Source: Diabrotica undecimpunctata (lineage: Eukaryota; Arthropoda; Insecta; Coleoptera; Chrysomelidae). Taken from it: DNA of 64,000 bases. Below the pieces are notes generated by a model that worked only from the letters and a program-made list of their open reading frames with translations, had not been told where the DNA came from and did no database searches. This document shows, piece after piece, positions 21,886-33,400 of the stretch (the stretch's first letter is position 1; each line of letters begins with the position of its first letter). The DNA lies in contig NC_092806.1 of assembly GCF_040954645.1 (NCBI RefSeq), positions 127,246,952-127,310,951 on the forward strand, in the 5' to 3' direction. A program made the translations under genes and the position numbers.

Positions 21886-23049
21886 TTTGTCCTTTAATTT
21901 GACTCGGTCCAATGCCTTCTTAAGGTCCACGAAACATAGATACGCCGGTTTGTTATATTCTAATGATTTCTCTTGCACTTGCCTCATTAAAAATATAGCG
22001 TCTGTGCATGATCTTCCCGACCTAAAACCTTGTTGTTCTTCTGCTAGTGTTATAATTTCATTTAGTTTATTTGTTATTACTTTGGTTGTTAATTTTAGTG
22101 TTGTGTTTAATAAATTAATTTCTCTGTCATTTTTCGGGTCCGATTTGTCTCCCTTTTTGAAGAGAGGTATTAAGATGCTTGATCTCCATTCTTGAGGAAT
22201 TCTGTTTTGTTCTATTATTTTTTTGATTAGTTTTAATAGTTGTTTGGTTGAGGAGTTCGATATTCTGTCCTCTCCTGGTGATCTTCTACTTTTTAATTTC
22301 CTTAATGCTTCCTTTACCTCTTCCTCCTCAATATTTATTTCTTCGTTTGTCCTCACCTCTGTTGTTGGTGGTTCATTATCGTCACCTTTACCAAATAGGC
22401 ATCGAAAGTAGTCTACCCACGTTTCCTTCTGAATGTGTTTCGTTTTTATTAGTTCGATCATCTCTTTCAGTTCTCCATTTTCGTTTTTGGCATCCTCGTT
22501 ATGTTTTTGCTTAATTCCGAGTATTACGTGATTGCCTATTCGAGCGTTAAAATCCTTCAATATTATCATCTTCCCTCTGACTTGATCTACTACTTGTAAT
22601 TAATCATAAAACGTTTCCTTTCTTATCTTTGCTGTTACAATCCTTTCTGATATGTATTGACACTCTTTGATGTGATTTTGGTACCTTTGGTGTATTAGTA
22701 AGGCTACACCTTCTTTGGCCCTGTTTTCTTTTGCTACTCCACTGTAGATTAGTATGTATTCACCTAATTTTGATTGTCCTTTTCCTTTTTTTTTTGTTCC
22801 CTGTAGAGCACAAATGTCTATTGCTTTCTCTTTCAGCACTTGCTTTATTTCTTGGTCCCTTGAGTTGAGCGATCTGACATTCCAAGTAGTAATTCTCATC
22901 TGGGTTTTGGATGTTTTTAGCTTGTCCTTATTTCTTGCCGTGGTCGTCTTCATAGTAGCAATCCGGTTCCGAGGCTGTACATTGTTTCGTTGAGCAATAT
23001 TTGTTTTTATGATTGGTAGGTTGCTAACTTTACCAATCACCTTCCACAT
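21874..23049 (-). pseudogene. LINE relic: endonuclease joined to RT
   Basis: The upstream part (22600-23049) begins the endonuclease: MRITTWNVRSLNSRDQEI, then IDICALQGTKKKGKG. The catalytic Glu of the usual LQET motif is replaced (LQGT), so the nuclease would be dead. After a stop, 21874-22569 gives DFNARIGNH, then skips to a linker and RT: LRKLKSRRSPGEDRISN, SSILIPLFKKGDKSD, QQGFRSGRSCTDAIF and LCFVDLKKALDRVKL. It ends at the first catalytic block and abuts the hammerhead-like repeat. Part of the endonuclease and the whole second half of RT are missing. Confidence 0.85.
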
Positions 23050-23299
23050 TTTTTCCGGACTTGGGACCGGCTGTGGTACCAGCCGAGCTACTCAACCCAC
23101 CCCGCAACCAGTCCAGGCAGTGTTCCTCAAAAATTCGAACGTTATTAATTTGCATCTTTATAGAGCCCACGAAGCAGTTGCCGCTAAGCCAAAACAAATA
23201 GCCGGCTGGGAGAATCATTCTTATTCTGGCAAGCAATTCATGCAGTTACTCTCTATTAAAACAATCCGCAAAGTCTGCAGTCAAAGTGTACAGTGAAAC

Positions 23300-24400
23300 A
23301 ACCCAAAATTCACAATAATTTTTTTTTATTTTACTTTTGGTATTTCTGCTCAGGAAAAATAAAAAATTCAAGAGCTGAAATTTTCTTAATGTGTCTTAAA
23401 ATATACAGTGGTCAGTGATGTGTTAAGGAGTATATATAAGTGTAACAGGGGTACTTTTTTTTATTTTTTTATTCATTTTCATTTTTTCTAATTCAATTTA
23501 CATTTATTATTAAGAGCATTAATAATAAATGTTATTAATATAGAAATCCAATATTTTACCAGGTCGTCGAGAAAAAGAACTAAATTTTTATAAAAATATA
23601 TGTTTTAAAATTATCATTTTGTAATGGAACATTTCTGTTTTTAGAATTGTGTCAGCAATAAACGTAGCTATAATAGTATATAACCACTTCGTATTATTTT
23701 CATCTCTCTATTAACTTCTCTTGGACAACAAATAAATAATTCTAATAAGTTTTAATAAAGACCATCTATGGTAAGTGAACACAACATCGTACAGCATTTA
23801 TCTACCTGACACCTTATTTTAACATAACACTAACAATTGTGATTTAAAATATCATATTTACAGATTTTAGTGAACTGGTGTATAAATCTTCCAAAAACAA
23901 CTATGAACATATTTCAAACAATAAAAATGTTGTTTTTGATTTCAAAGTCCGAAACACTGATTAAATATAAATCAACTTCCCTCTCCAGTTAACGACCGAC
24001 AACGATAAAACCATTAATAATACGAATGCAGGAAAAGACATAACGTCTAGGGGTGAAATGCCAACTAGGTCAAATGCGGCAACCTCAAAACAAGAACAAA
24101 ACGAAAATCGAAAAGTCAGTAAGAGAAGAACAAAGTTTCCAGGATTGATGTGGAAGGTAAATTGTTGGGATAGTTTTTTTTTAATTTAGTGGAAAAGTTC
24201 CAATCGGCTGTTGGTTGAAAGTTTCTTTGTGTAACTCGTGTTGGCTTTCTGTTTCAAAGATATCTAGCTATCCGTCTGTAAATACATCGACTTATTTTTC
24301 TCATTTTAATCAAAATTAAAGAAAGAAACTATATAATGATAGTAATGATAATTTATTTGATTTATTTTGCTATGTATAATAATAATGAGATACAATAATC
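23300..24400. other. No gene seen; AT-rich spacer
   Basis: No frame or repeat recognised. Confidence 0.4.
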
Positions 24401-24404
24401 TATA

Positions 24405-25440
24405 AGAGGATACACAAAGAAACATGGAACTCTCCGGGAAGAAAGTATTGGATCCAAATCGATCACGTACTGACCCAGTCAAAATGGGTAAGCTGGCTAC
24501 AGGATTTTAGGAGCATACGAGGAGCAGATTTGGTTTCAGACAGACCACATGCTAGAAAGGGCCAAAATAAGGGTGAAATTACTCAGAGACCAAAGTAGAA
24601 AAGCAAGCCGAAGAAAAAATTAAATGTAGAAGATCTTATTCAAGAAAAAACAAGAACCGAATTTACAGAGGAACTGAACATAAACTGATCAGCAACGATT
24701 TATCAGGTGGACAGTGAACGATAGGTGAGGACAAAATTGACGTTGCAGAACTTAGTAGATACTTTGCTATAGGCCACATATTTAAATCACGAGACGTACA
24801 TTAAAGAACTAACATACTAATCTACAAGACCATAATCTGATCGATAGTGAGCTACGGATGTGAAACTTGGAAATTAACTCAAAAATCTGTAAACCGCATG
24901 GACATCTTTGAAAGAAAGGTACTGATAGGAATACTACTATAAATAAGAACTCATCATCTCAGTTTAGAACTAAGACAAAGAATGGTTAAGTGCTGATATT
25001 TGGTCTCTACTTTTGTATGGAGCAGAAGTGTGGACACTAAAAGTACTAAGCATAAAAAAATGGAAGCAGTGAAAATGTGAATTCATACACGGATGCTGAA
25101 GATACTTTGGACAGTAAGAAAAACTAATGAGAAAGTACTAAGGAGGGTCAATAAAGATAGAGAATTTCTAAAAACTGTTAAACACCAGAAAATGTATTAT
25201 CTGGGACATATATTGAGGGTAAATCGATATAGATTATAACAACTGATCCTTAAAGGCAAAAGAGAAGGTCGTAGAAGTGTAGGAAGAAAACAGGTTTCTT
25301 GGTTTAAAAACATTCGTGAATGGACTCAGATATCAAATGCAGAACCATGTGGCAGAAGATCGAGAAGCCTTCGCAGTGGTGATCACCAACGTCGCATAAT
25401 TCTGATATGGCACGTGAAGAAAAAGAAAACGGGCTTTGAA
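24405..25440 (+). pseudogene. LINE relic: endonuclease end fused to C-terminal domain
   Basis: In the plus strand 24420-24700 reads as the end of an endonuclease (WIQIDHVLTQSKWVSWLQD, FRSIRGADLVSDRPHARKG, with SDR for the usual SDH). RT is essentially missing. From about 24830 it continues with SIVSYGCETWKLTQKSVNRM, FERKVLIGILL, then MLKILWTVRKTNEKVLRRVN, KMYYLGHILRVNRYRL and GRRSVGRKQVSWFKNIREW. Stops and frameshifts throughout. The missing RT shows an internal deletion or rearrangement. Confidence 0.75.
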
Positions 25441-25916
25441 AACAACTGTTAAATGCAAGTCTGCAGGGGAAGAGACCTATTACAAGACCGAGAAAGTGAT
25501 AGGACTACAGACAGTAACTAATAAGGAGGGAGGCTGGGGCTCGAATTGGGCTGTAGAGCCACAGGATAGAAGAAAAATCCTAAAATATAGAGGCCTGAGA
25601 AAATGTCGAATTCAGAACTGTGGAGGAAAGTAAGAAATTAATATGGATTGGGTTACAATAAAGAAATATCAAGTTAACATAGCCAGGAAGTTACTCGAAT
25701 ACTGACCTGATAGAAAAAGAACTTGGAAGACCAGATAAAAGTTGTTTAAGATCTAACTACAGCAAGAGAAGATAAAATTTATTATCTTTAATTGGAATAT
25801 TAAAAGAAGACGATATTAAGAGAAGGTGAAAGAATTTGATTGAATCAGAGAGAAGTTAATCGAAGAGCTAGGAATAGACAATACTAAAGAGGACGTGCAG
25901 AGGAAATTTCAATGAA
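25441..25916 (+). other. Unassigned
   Basis: A 65-codon frame (25436-25633) has no recognisable domain. No further structure seen. Confidence 0.3.
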
Positions 25917-26790
25917 ATGATACAAAGAAAATGCGTTGATCTAGCCAATCGTCTAAATCAAACATTCAGCTTAAAACCAAACCTTCAATTATTGGCTAAA
26001 AAACGCAAACCAGCGCCTCCATTAGAAGGGCCAAATCTAAAAGATAGAAATACATATCTAATAAGGTCATTTATATTATTCTATTCTATTCATATTATTC
26101 TATTTCACAGACATATTTCGGATGAATTTCTTTCATCACACATTTTTTGGTCTTCTTTACCCACTTTTTCCATGACAGAATCACACCACCCCAAGGCCAA
26201 CGCAAAGAAAAAATGCCAAAAATCGATGGTGTTAAGAAGCTGTCGCTTTTCAGTTAAGATTGCGGGAGTACTAACAGAATTTGCAGACGCCAAGATCGAT
26301 GTGGATAAACTTAAGGCAGTCCAAAAAGCCATTATGGTGCCTTATGAAGAAATTCCGAAAGCAGGACCTCAGGTTCGCTTCCTGCAGAGTAAATACAGGC
26401 CAGGTTTCCTAGAACTTAACTGTGCGGATGACACAAGCGCTAGATGGCTAAAGGAGTTTCATTCCATCCGTAAGGCCTTGGGAGAGTGCATCCCGCAGTG
26501 CTTTAAAGGGGAAAATATACCTAAGCCGCACTTATGCACTGTCTTCGTACAGGATAAAGATGGGGAACGTCAGTAAGAAAGGATCCTTAACAGACTCAGT
26601 ATAAGTAACATGGGCTCAGGACACATCTATGGGTAGTGTGGGGGCAAACCTTCAGATAAAGGGATTTTATGGACCTTCTAAATGTATTCTGAATCTGAAG
26701 ATGAACTCCAGAAACTCCAAATGTCACCCCGTTTCTTAGTGAGAAAGTTCACTTTTAGATCCAAGAAAGAAAAGACAAAAACACTGAAGG
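25917..26790 (+). pseudogene. DUF4780-like gag-type protein fragment
   Basis: From about 26173 the frame reads as the domain I know from insect retroelement ORF1-like proteins: CRFSVKIAGVLTEFADAK, GPQVRFLQSKYRPGFLELNC, ADDTSARWLKEF, then GENIPKPHLCTVFVQD. The frame stops at 26576. Similarity continues past the stop (RILNRLSISNMG, then DELQKLQMSPRFLVRKFTF) to about 26780. The 5' part (25917-26170) looks unrelated and may be spacer. Role inferred: nucleic-acid-binding ORF1 of a non-LTR element, or a domesticated relative. There is no RT nearby in the same orientation. Confidence 0.55.
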
Positions 26791-27060
26791 AAAGAACTGG
26801 AGGAAAAACACTAGAATGTCCCCTAAATAAACTAGGAGACCGTAGAAACACTAGGAGACCACTCACCCTTCTAAACATTGTTGTTTCTGCAACATGCATT
26901 TTTTGTTATTATTTCTTTTCTAAGATTCGATGGTGTACAATATAGGTGATCTTACGATGGTCTTATAACATTATCCTTTCCAGTTTCATTTCAAATTTTC
27001 TATCACACACTACATCACTCTTATCTTCTTCCACAATAATCTCGAGGCACTTTCGAAGTA

Positions 27061-27178
27061 GGGGAAACCGGGGTAGCGAGGACCAACGGGGTGAATAGGA
27101 CCACCATCATTGCGTATACAAATATTTTGAATTTCGTGCGCAGTTTGACATTAGTAAGTTGGCAAGATTCGAATTCAG

Positions 27179-27181
<3 letters not shown>
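27061..27181 (+). mobile_element. Left end of a Tigger/pogo-like element
   Basis: Follows TA (27059-27060) with GGGGAAACCGGGGTAGCGAG, then GACCAACGGGGTGAATAGGA. This G-rich end style is typical of insect Tigger/pogo elements. Related words recur at 36030-36110 just before the pogo-like transposase. I infer that this is the 5' end of that element, separated from it by the LTR retrotransposon. The matching right end was not found. Confidence 0.5.

Positions 27182-27260
<79 letters not shown>
27182..27260. repeat. (AT)n microsatellite, left part
   Basis: About 39 AT units immediately before the 5' LTR; the tract resumes at 35725 after the 3' LTR. Confidence 0.95.
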
Positions 27261-27263
<3 letters not shown>

Positions 27264-28625
27264 GACGATTGGGGTTTATAGAAAATAATTTATAAGTTAT
27301 ATACTACATAATATTAGATATAAAAAAGTATTTGATTATTTTAAATAAGTTATATCATATAATAATTGTAAAAAATTGTATTTTAATATTGTAAATATAT
27401 ATAAGTGAGCCATGTGCTTAGGCAACCAAAAATACTCTCGGAGATTGACAGATATTTATACTCTGAAGTGACGTTTAGGAATATTTACGAATATAAGTGG
27501 GTTGTAATAATATATTGTTTGAAATGTGTATTTTATTAAATTAGAATGTTAAGTTACTAATTTAATTATATATTCTGATCTGAAAAGCCTAAATGTAAAC
27601 AAAATTATTAATAGAAAAGAATGGAATTATCTGGATCTCCGGAGATGGCCATGTTTGCGAAATGGTTTGTTCCAGAAAATTCATACAAGTATGAAATAGA
27701 ACAAATTGGAACATGATCTCTTAGGAGATGGTTCTAGAATGTCCAAAAGATATAAATACCCGTGATTTGGATTCAAGATGGCAGTTTTTGAAAGTTTTTA
27801 GTCAGAAAAGTTTTAGATAGTGCAGTCAGAAGAGTTTTAGGCAGTTTTTAAGTTTTTTTGTCAGAAGTCAAGCAGTTTATTATGAAAGTTAGTTAGAGTC
27901 AGTGAATCAAGTACAAATAGTCCAATAGTTTAATATAGTGAGTTAAATGAAGATTAAAAATTATGCATATAATTTAATGCACATTTATAATTATACACAA
28001 ATAATTATTGAAGATAAAAAAAGGTATATTGGAAGAAATTAAATTATATTATGGTTGGAGATTAGTATAAATCAACTTATAATAATTGGATATTGGTATA
28101 TTGAAAAGAAGAATAAATATAAATGCTGTTTGATGGTTTGGTTGGTGGTGTATAGATGCTGGTGAAGAAAAATATATCTTAAATTGGTAGAAGCTGATAA
28201 TTGAAAAAAGTAATTTCAAAAAAAAACAAGGATAACTGAAGTACGAAGACATTCAGTGGTGATTAGAATCTATATACTTAGTGGAAAATAGTTCATTTAG
28301 GCATTCAGTGAAAGAAAGGTACAAAATTTTGTTAATATAATTTAGTTAGTGTCATAACAATTTCAATTTTGAAGATAGTTTGTTTAAATTTTAGATTGTC
28401 TATAGAATTTAATTAGTTTTATAAGAATATCAGTTTAAAGATAGTTTATTTTAAATTTACATTGACTAGGTTAGATATATATGTGTGTTTCATAATAGTT
28501 ATAATAAAGATAATTTAAAAAAGTACTTACAAGCTAATTCTTTGAGAACCGCGATAAAAACCCTATATATTATATTATTAAAAATACTCATTGCTCATCA
28601 TTCAAACAAAAAACACATCATAACA
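27261..28625 (+). repeat. 5' LTR, 1365 bp
   Basis: TG..CA ends. It lacks the 53-bp block found in the 3' LTR after AAATAAGTTATA. Strongly AT-rich. Probable promoter and polyadenylation signals cannot be placed confidently by eye. Confidence 0.93.
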
Positions 28626-28628
28626 ATT

Positions 28629-28646
28629 TGGCACCCAACGCGGTGG
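28629..28646 (+). promoter_or_regulatory. Candidate primer-binding site
   Basis: TGGCACCCAACGCGGTGG lies three bases after the 5' LTR. It begins with TGG, as required to pair with a tRNA 3' CCA end. The tRNA is not identified. Confidence 0.65.
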
Positions 28647-28769
28647 CTCTCTGTTTAAAAGAATTAGTTTGGGAAGATAAGTGCTCTCATATAATTAAAT
28701 TAATTTTCATTAGAAAGAAAAAAGTATAGATTTTAATTTTAATTATATTTGAACAAGTAAAGTCTCAAA

Positions 28770-30419
28770 ATGTCTCAAGGAAAGAAAAGTACAAGAAGCA
28801 AAAAGAATGAAGAAGATGTGGAAGTAGAAACACAACCTATACAAGAGGAGAGTTTAGTTCAAGTTCCACAAGATACTGCAGAAATGAATCCAGAAAGAGA
28901 GGAAAATGTCAATATGGCAGCTTTGATGTCATTAATGATGCAGATGAACAAGACAATGGAAGAGAATTCAAAAGAAATCAAAGAAGACATGAAAAAAATG
29001 GAACAGAAAATGGAAGAGAATTCAAAAGAAATCAAAGAAGACATAAAAAAATTGGAAGAGAATTCAAAAGAAGTCAAAGAAGACATGAAAAAAATGGAAC
29101 AGAAATTGGAAGAGAATTATAGAAAATTAGAAAAGAAAATAGAAGATAATAATAATAAAATTGTAAAACAAATGGATAAAAAACTTGAAGCTGCAGAGAA
29201 AAAAGTTGCAAATGAAATAAAAAGTATACGGAATGACTACAAGAAAAGGATAGACAATGAGAGGACAGAAGTAAAGAGGATTATTCAAGATAATAAGATA
29301 GATATAGAACAGAAAATAGAGTTACAGAAATGTAACTTAGAAGTAAAAATTAACGAAGACAGGAGAAACACAGAAGAAAAATTAGATGATATACAACAAA
29401 ATATCCAAATAAATAGTAATCAAATAAGAAATGTGGAACAGAGAATAGATGATATTTCACAAATGAGAGACATAGGGAGACCTTACTTAAATTTAACAAA
29501 TGAGACTGGGATTAAATTCTCTGGTAATATAAAAAATTTGCATCCTAGAGTATACATAAATAGTTTAAAACATAAATTAAGATTTGTGAATAATATTAAT
29601 GATATTAAAGATTATATTAGAATGACATTAAATGACAATGCAGCAACTTGGTTTGCTAGTATTGAAAATGATTTAGATAACTTTCAAACATTTGAAAATA
29701 AATTTTTAAATTATTATTGGGGTGAATTAGAGCAAGCAAAGTTTAGAGAAATTCTATATTTTGGAAAGTATAATCAAAATTTAAAATCAAATATGGTAGA
29801 TTATGCATTGAAATTGATAACAGTTGCAAAATATTTAGAACCACCACTTAGAGAGGATGAAACAGTCTTAAATGTATCTAGACATTTTGATGCTGATGTT
29901 GTGCAAACCGTAACTGTACAAAATATTCAAACAATAGATAGTTTTATTAATTTTATTCAAAGAATACAAAGAGGCAATATGACAAGTAATAATAACAACA
30001 AAAAAAACAATAATAACTTTCAACAATATAGACAATCATATAACAATAACACTAGGTATGGTGATAATTTACAAAATTTTAATAATACTAACAGTAATCC
30101 AAATAGACAGAACTTTAATAATAATACTAGTTATAATAGACAAAATTTTAATAATAATACTAATTATAATAGACAACATTTTAATAACAGTACTAATAAT
30201 AATAGACAAGATTTTAACAATAGAAGAAATACAGAACGACCTAACTATAACAGACAGGTAAATTGTGTTCGAAGGAATAGAAGCTGCGAAGGCAGGGAAC
30301 GAAGTAGTACAAGGCAGGAGAATGTGAGTAGAAGTCATAGTAGGGAAAGACATAGGACATCAGATCCAAGTGGTCAGATACAATCTGACAATTCTAATAA
30401 TCAAAATTTTGTGCAGTAA
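28770..30419 (+). CDS. gag: Gag of the Ty3/gypsy element (549 aa)
   Basis: Structural protein expected to assemble the cytoplasmic retrotransposon particle. An ATG at 28770 opens an uninterrupted frame. Residues ~50-235 are highly charged and heptad-like with repeated blocks (EENSKEIKEDMKKMEQK occurs in several variants), predicting a long coiled coil. Residues ~245-395 resemble the Retrotrans_gag core (FSGNIKNLHPRVYINSLKHK, DNAATWFASIENDLDNFQTF, FENKFLNYYW). Residues ~405-490 are Asn-rich with a repeated RQNFNNNT-type unit. The tail is basic and Arg/Ser-rich. No CCHC zinc knuckle is visible, so the basic tail may bind RNA instead. The stop TAA is at 30417-30419, just after a slippery heptamer. 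Confidence 0.9.
   Translation: MSQGKKSTRSKKNEEDVEVETQPIQEESLVQVPQDTAEMNPEREENVNMAALMSLMMQMNKTMEENSKEIKEDMKKMEQKMEENSKEIKEDIKKLEENSKEVKEDMKKMEQKLEENYRKLEKKIEDNNNKIVKQMDKKLEAAEKKVANEIKSIRNDYKKRIDNERTEVKRIIQDNKIDIEQKIELQKCNLEVKINEDRRNTEEKLDDIQQNIQINSNQIRNVEQRIDDISQMRDIGRPYLNLTNETGIKFSGNIKNLHPRVYINSLKHKLRFVNNINDIKDYIRMTLNDNAATWFASIENDLDNFQTFENKFLNYYWGELEQAKFREILYFGKYNQNLKSNMVDYALKLITVAKYLEPPLREDETVLNVSRHFDADVVQTVTVQNIQTIDSFINFIQRIQRGNMTSNNNNKKNNNNFQQYRQSYNNNTRYGDNLQNFNNTNSNPNRQNFNNNTSYNRQNFNNNTNYNRQHFNNSTNNNRQDFNNRRNTERPNYNRQVNCVRRNRSCEGRERSSTRQENVSRSHSRERHRTSDPSGQIQSDNSNNQNFVQ
30404..30410 (+). promoter_or_regulatory. Candidate -1 ribosomal frameshift site (A AAT TTT)
   Basis: In gag phase the sequence is A AAT TTT, which fits the X XXY YYZ slippery rule. 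It lies two codons before the gag stop. The pol frame is exactly -1 relative to gag and is open from this point. A downstream stimulatory structure was not established. Confidence 0.7.
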
Positions 30420-33400
30420 ACTTTCTGAATTACAAGTTAGGCCATTGCTATTATGAAAAACCTTCTGAATTTATTTCTTTAGATGAAGAGAAAATTATTG
30501 AATCTATTAATTTAATTTATATAAATGCTTTGGCCAAAAATAAAATGATTAAGATTATGATAGATACTGGTTCAGAAAGTACTTTAGTCTCGGAGAATTT
30601 TATTTTTAATACATTAAAACTATCAGATATAATAAAGATTCCAAAAATTAAAATTATTGGTGCAAATAATAAGAAGTTGGGTGAAATTGATAAACTAGCC
30701 AATTTTAAAATTAATATTCTTAATAAAGAAATTAATATGCAAGGATTTATTGTCAAGGATTTATGTGTTGATATATTAATGGGAAATGATGAATTGGAAA
30801 AGAAGAAAGTAAAGATAGATTTTGAAGAAAAAATGGTAACTTTGGAAGGGCAAATAATTAAATTTATGCAGAAAGATGAGGTAGAAGAAGGAATAAGAGT
30901 TGATAGGATATTATTAAAAGAAAATAATGATGTTTATGAAGAAGAAATGTATTTTGATGATAGGGAAATGTCCCAGAAGAATGTAAAGAATAATTATTGT
31001 AGTGAATATTTAAGGAATGGAAATTTTAAGCAGATAGATGCCTACGAGGCGGAGTGCGTAAAATTGGAAGCAAGGAATAATGAGTACATATTGAAGAATA
31101 ATGTGATTTGTAAAGAAGAAGATATGATGAAAGTTTTAAATTGCCCTGAAGAATATAAATCAATAGTCATTTCCATATTGCAGCAACACAAGGGACTTGT
31201 CAATAAAGAAAATAGAATTGCACAAAATTATATCCATAGTATAAAAGTTAAAGAAGAAAAAGATTTTAAAACAAAATCATACCCAATACCATATAAATAC
31301 AGAGAAGAAGTAAACAAAACAATTAATAATATGTTAGAAGATGGGATCATTGAGAAGGCAGACACACGTTTTATTAACCCCATAGTAGTAGTACGAAAAA
31401 GATCAGGTGAAATCAGGTTATGTTTGGATGCAAGGAATATTAACAAGATTACTGAAAAGCAATTTGAAGCACCAATGAGTATAGATGGAATATTAGGAAG
31501 AATTACAGGAATGTCATTTTTCACTAAAATTGATTTACAGCATAGCTTTTGGTTAATACCTCTAGAAAGAAAAAGTAGACAGTATACAGGATTTCAGATA
31601 GATGGAGTAGTATATCAATTCAAAGTAGTACCATTTGGACTTCAATCATCTTGCAGTGCTCTATGTAGATGTCTTCATGATATTTTGGATCAATATGAAC
31701 ATTTTGTAATTCACTACATTGATGATATATTAATTTTTTCTAAAACGGCTGAAGATCATGAGAAACACCTAAAAATTATAATAAATAGATTAGACAAAGT
31801 TGGACTAAAAATAAATCAAGAAAAATGTACATTTTTTCAAAAAGAAGTCATATATCTAGGTTATAAACTTAACACTAAGGGAATCGAAATGGATCCAGAA
31901 CGGACACAAGTCATTCAGGAATATAAAACACCACACAATTTAAGAACTTTAAGAGGATTTATTGGAATAATTAATTATTATAAAAGGATGATACCAGATC
32001 TAAGTATAAAAGAAATTCCATTACTTGAACTATTGAGAAAAGGTGTAAAATGGAGATGGGATCAGAGAAGAGAACTAGCATTCCAAGAAATTAAAAACAT
32101 TTTTCTGTCAAATTTGAAAATATACTATCCTGACTACACACAGCCATTCATATTAAGAACAGATGCATCCATAGAGAGATTATCAGGGGTATTATTACAA
32201 ATACATGATGGGGTCGAATACCCAATACAATTCATTTCAAGAATTACAAAGCCACATGAAAAGGGTTACTCAGTTTCAGAATTAGAACTAGCAAGTATAA
32301 TACACTGTGTCACAAAATTAAGATTTTATTTGTTGGGTAATGAATTTACAATAGAAACAGATCACCAAGCTTTAACGTCTATATTAAATAACAAATATGG
32401 AAACAGTAGAATACATCGGTGGAGTCTAATACTTAGTGAATACTGCTTTGAAATCAAATACATTTCTGGAAAATTCAATATAGTGGCAGATGCTTTATCA
32501 AGGTTAGAAAATACATCACAAAAAGGGCAGCGAACAATAAAAATTGGATTAAATCAATTAGTAGAAAGTACTGGATTATATTCTAAAGAAGAAATTATAA
32601 GAGATCAGATCAATTTGAGTGAAAAACAAAAAGTCCTTAGGAAAGATGGAGTATATTATAAAATAATAAATGGCATAGAAGTATATGTAATAACTAGAAC
32701 TTTAGCAAAGAAAATATTGAAAAATTTACATAACGATTATATGCATATTGGTTCAAGAAAGCTATGGATGCTATTTAGGGACAATTATTTTGCAAAGAAT
32801 GACATAAGTATAGCAAAAGAAATTACTACCCAATGCCCAATATGTCAACTAAACAAAGAAAAGAATTTCAAAAACCAGAACACATATAAATCTAATGTTG
32901 TATATGAAAAACTAAATACAGTTTCCATGGATTTTATTTCAAATTTAGTTCTCAGTCCAACAGGAAAAAAGCATATACTAGTGATAGTTGATTTATATAC
33001 AAAATTTATTAAACTATATCCCTGCTCTAGAACAAATGTTAAAACATTAAAATTATATATTAATCAATTTTTCGAAGAAATAGGACCATTTAGAAATTGC
33101 ATAATAGATAATGCTACATATTTTAACAACCAAAAATTTCGGACATTTTGTGAGAAAAAGGGAATCAACATTCATTTTACAAGTATCAGACATCCTCAGG
33201 CAAATCCTGCAGAAAGATATATTAAAGAAGTTATAAAATATTTAAGGATACTGTGCCAAAACCAACATGAAACTTGGCAGCAACATATACCACAAGTAGA
33301 ATATTTTTTAAATAATACACATAATTTGAATACAGAGGAAGTACCAGAATATTTAATGTATGGCCATATAGGAAACAGAAAGTGGATTAGTGAATATAAT

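Noticed and set aside
22248..22514. Plus-strand frames with Ser/Leu-rich text
   Set aside because: Shadows of the minus-strand LINE at 21874-22569.
28049..28252. Identical 67-codon minus-strand frames in both LTRs (also 35148-35351)
   Set aside because: They are identical only because the LTRs are duplicates; no protein features.
28859..29086. Long antisense frame across gag
   Set aside because: Explained by the reiterated coiled-coil codons of gag read on the other strand.
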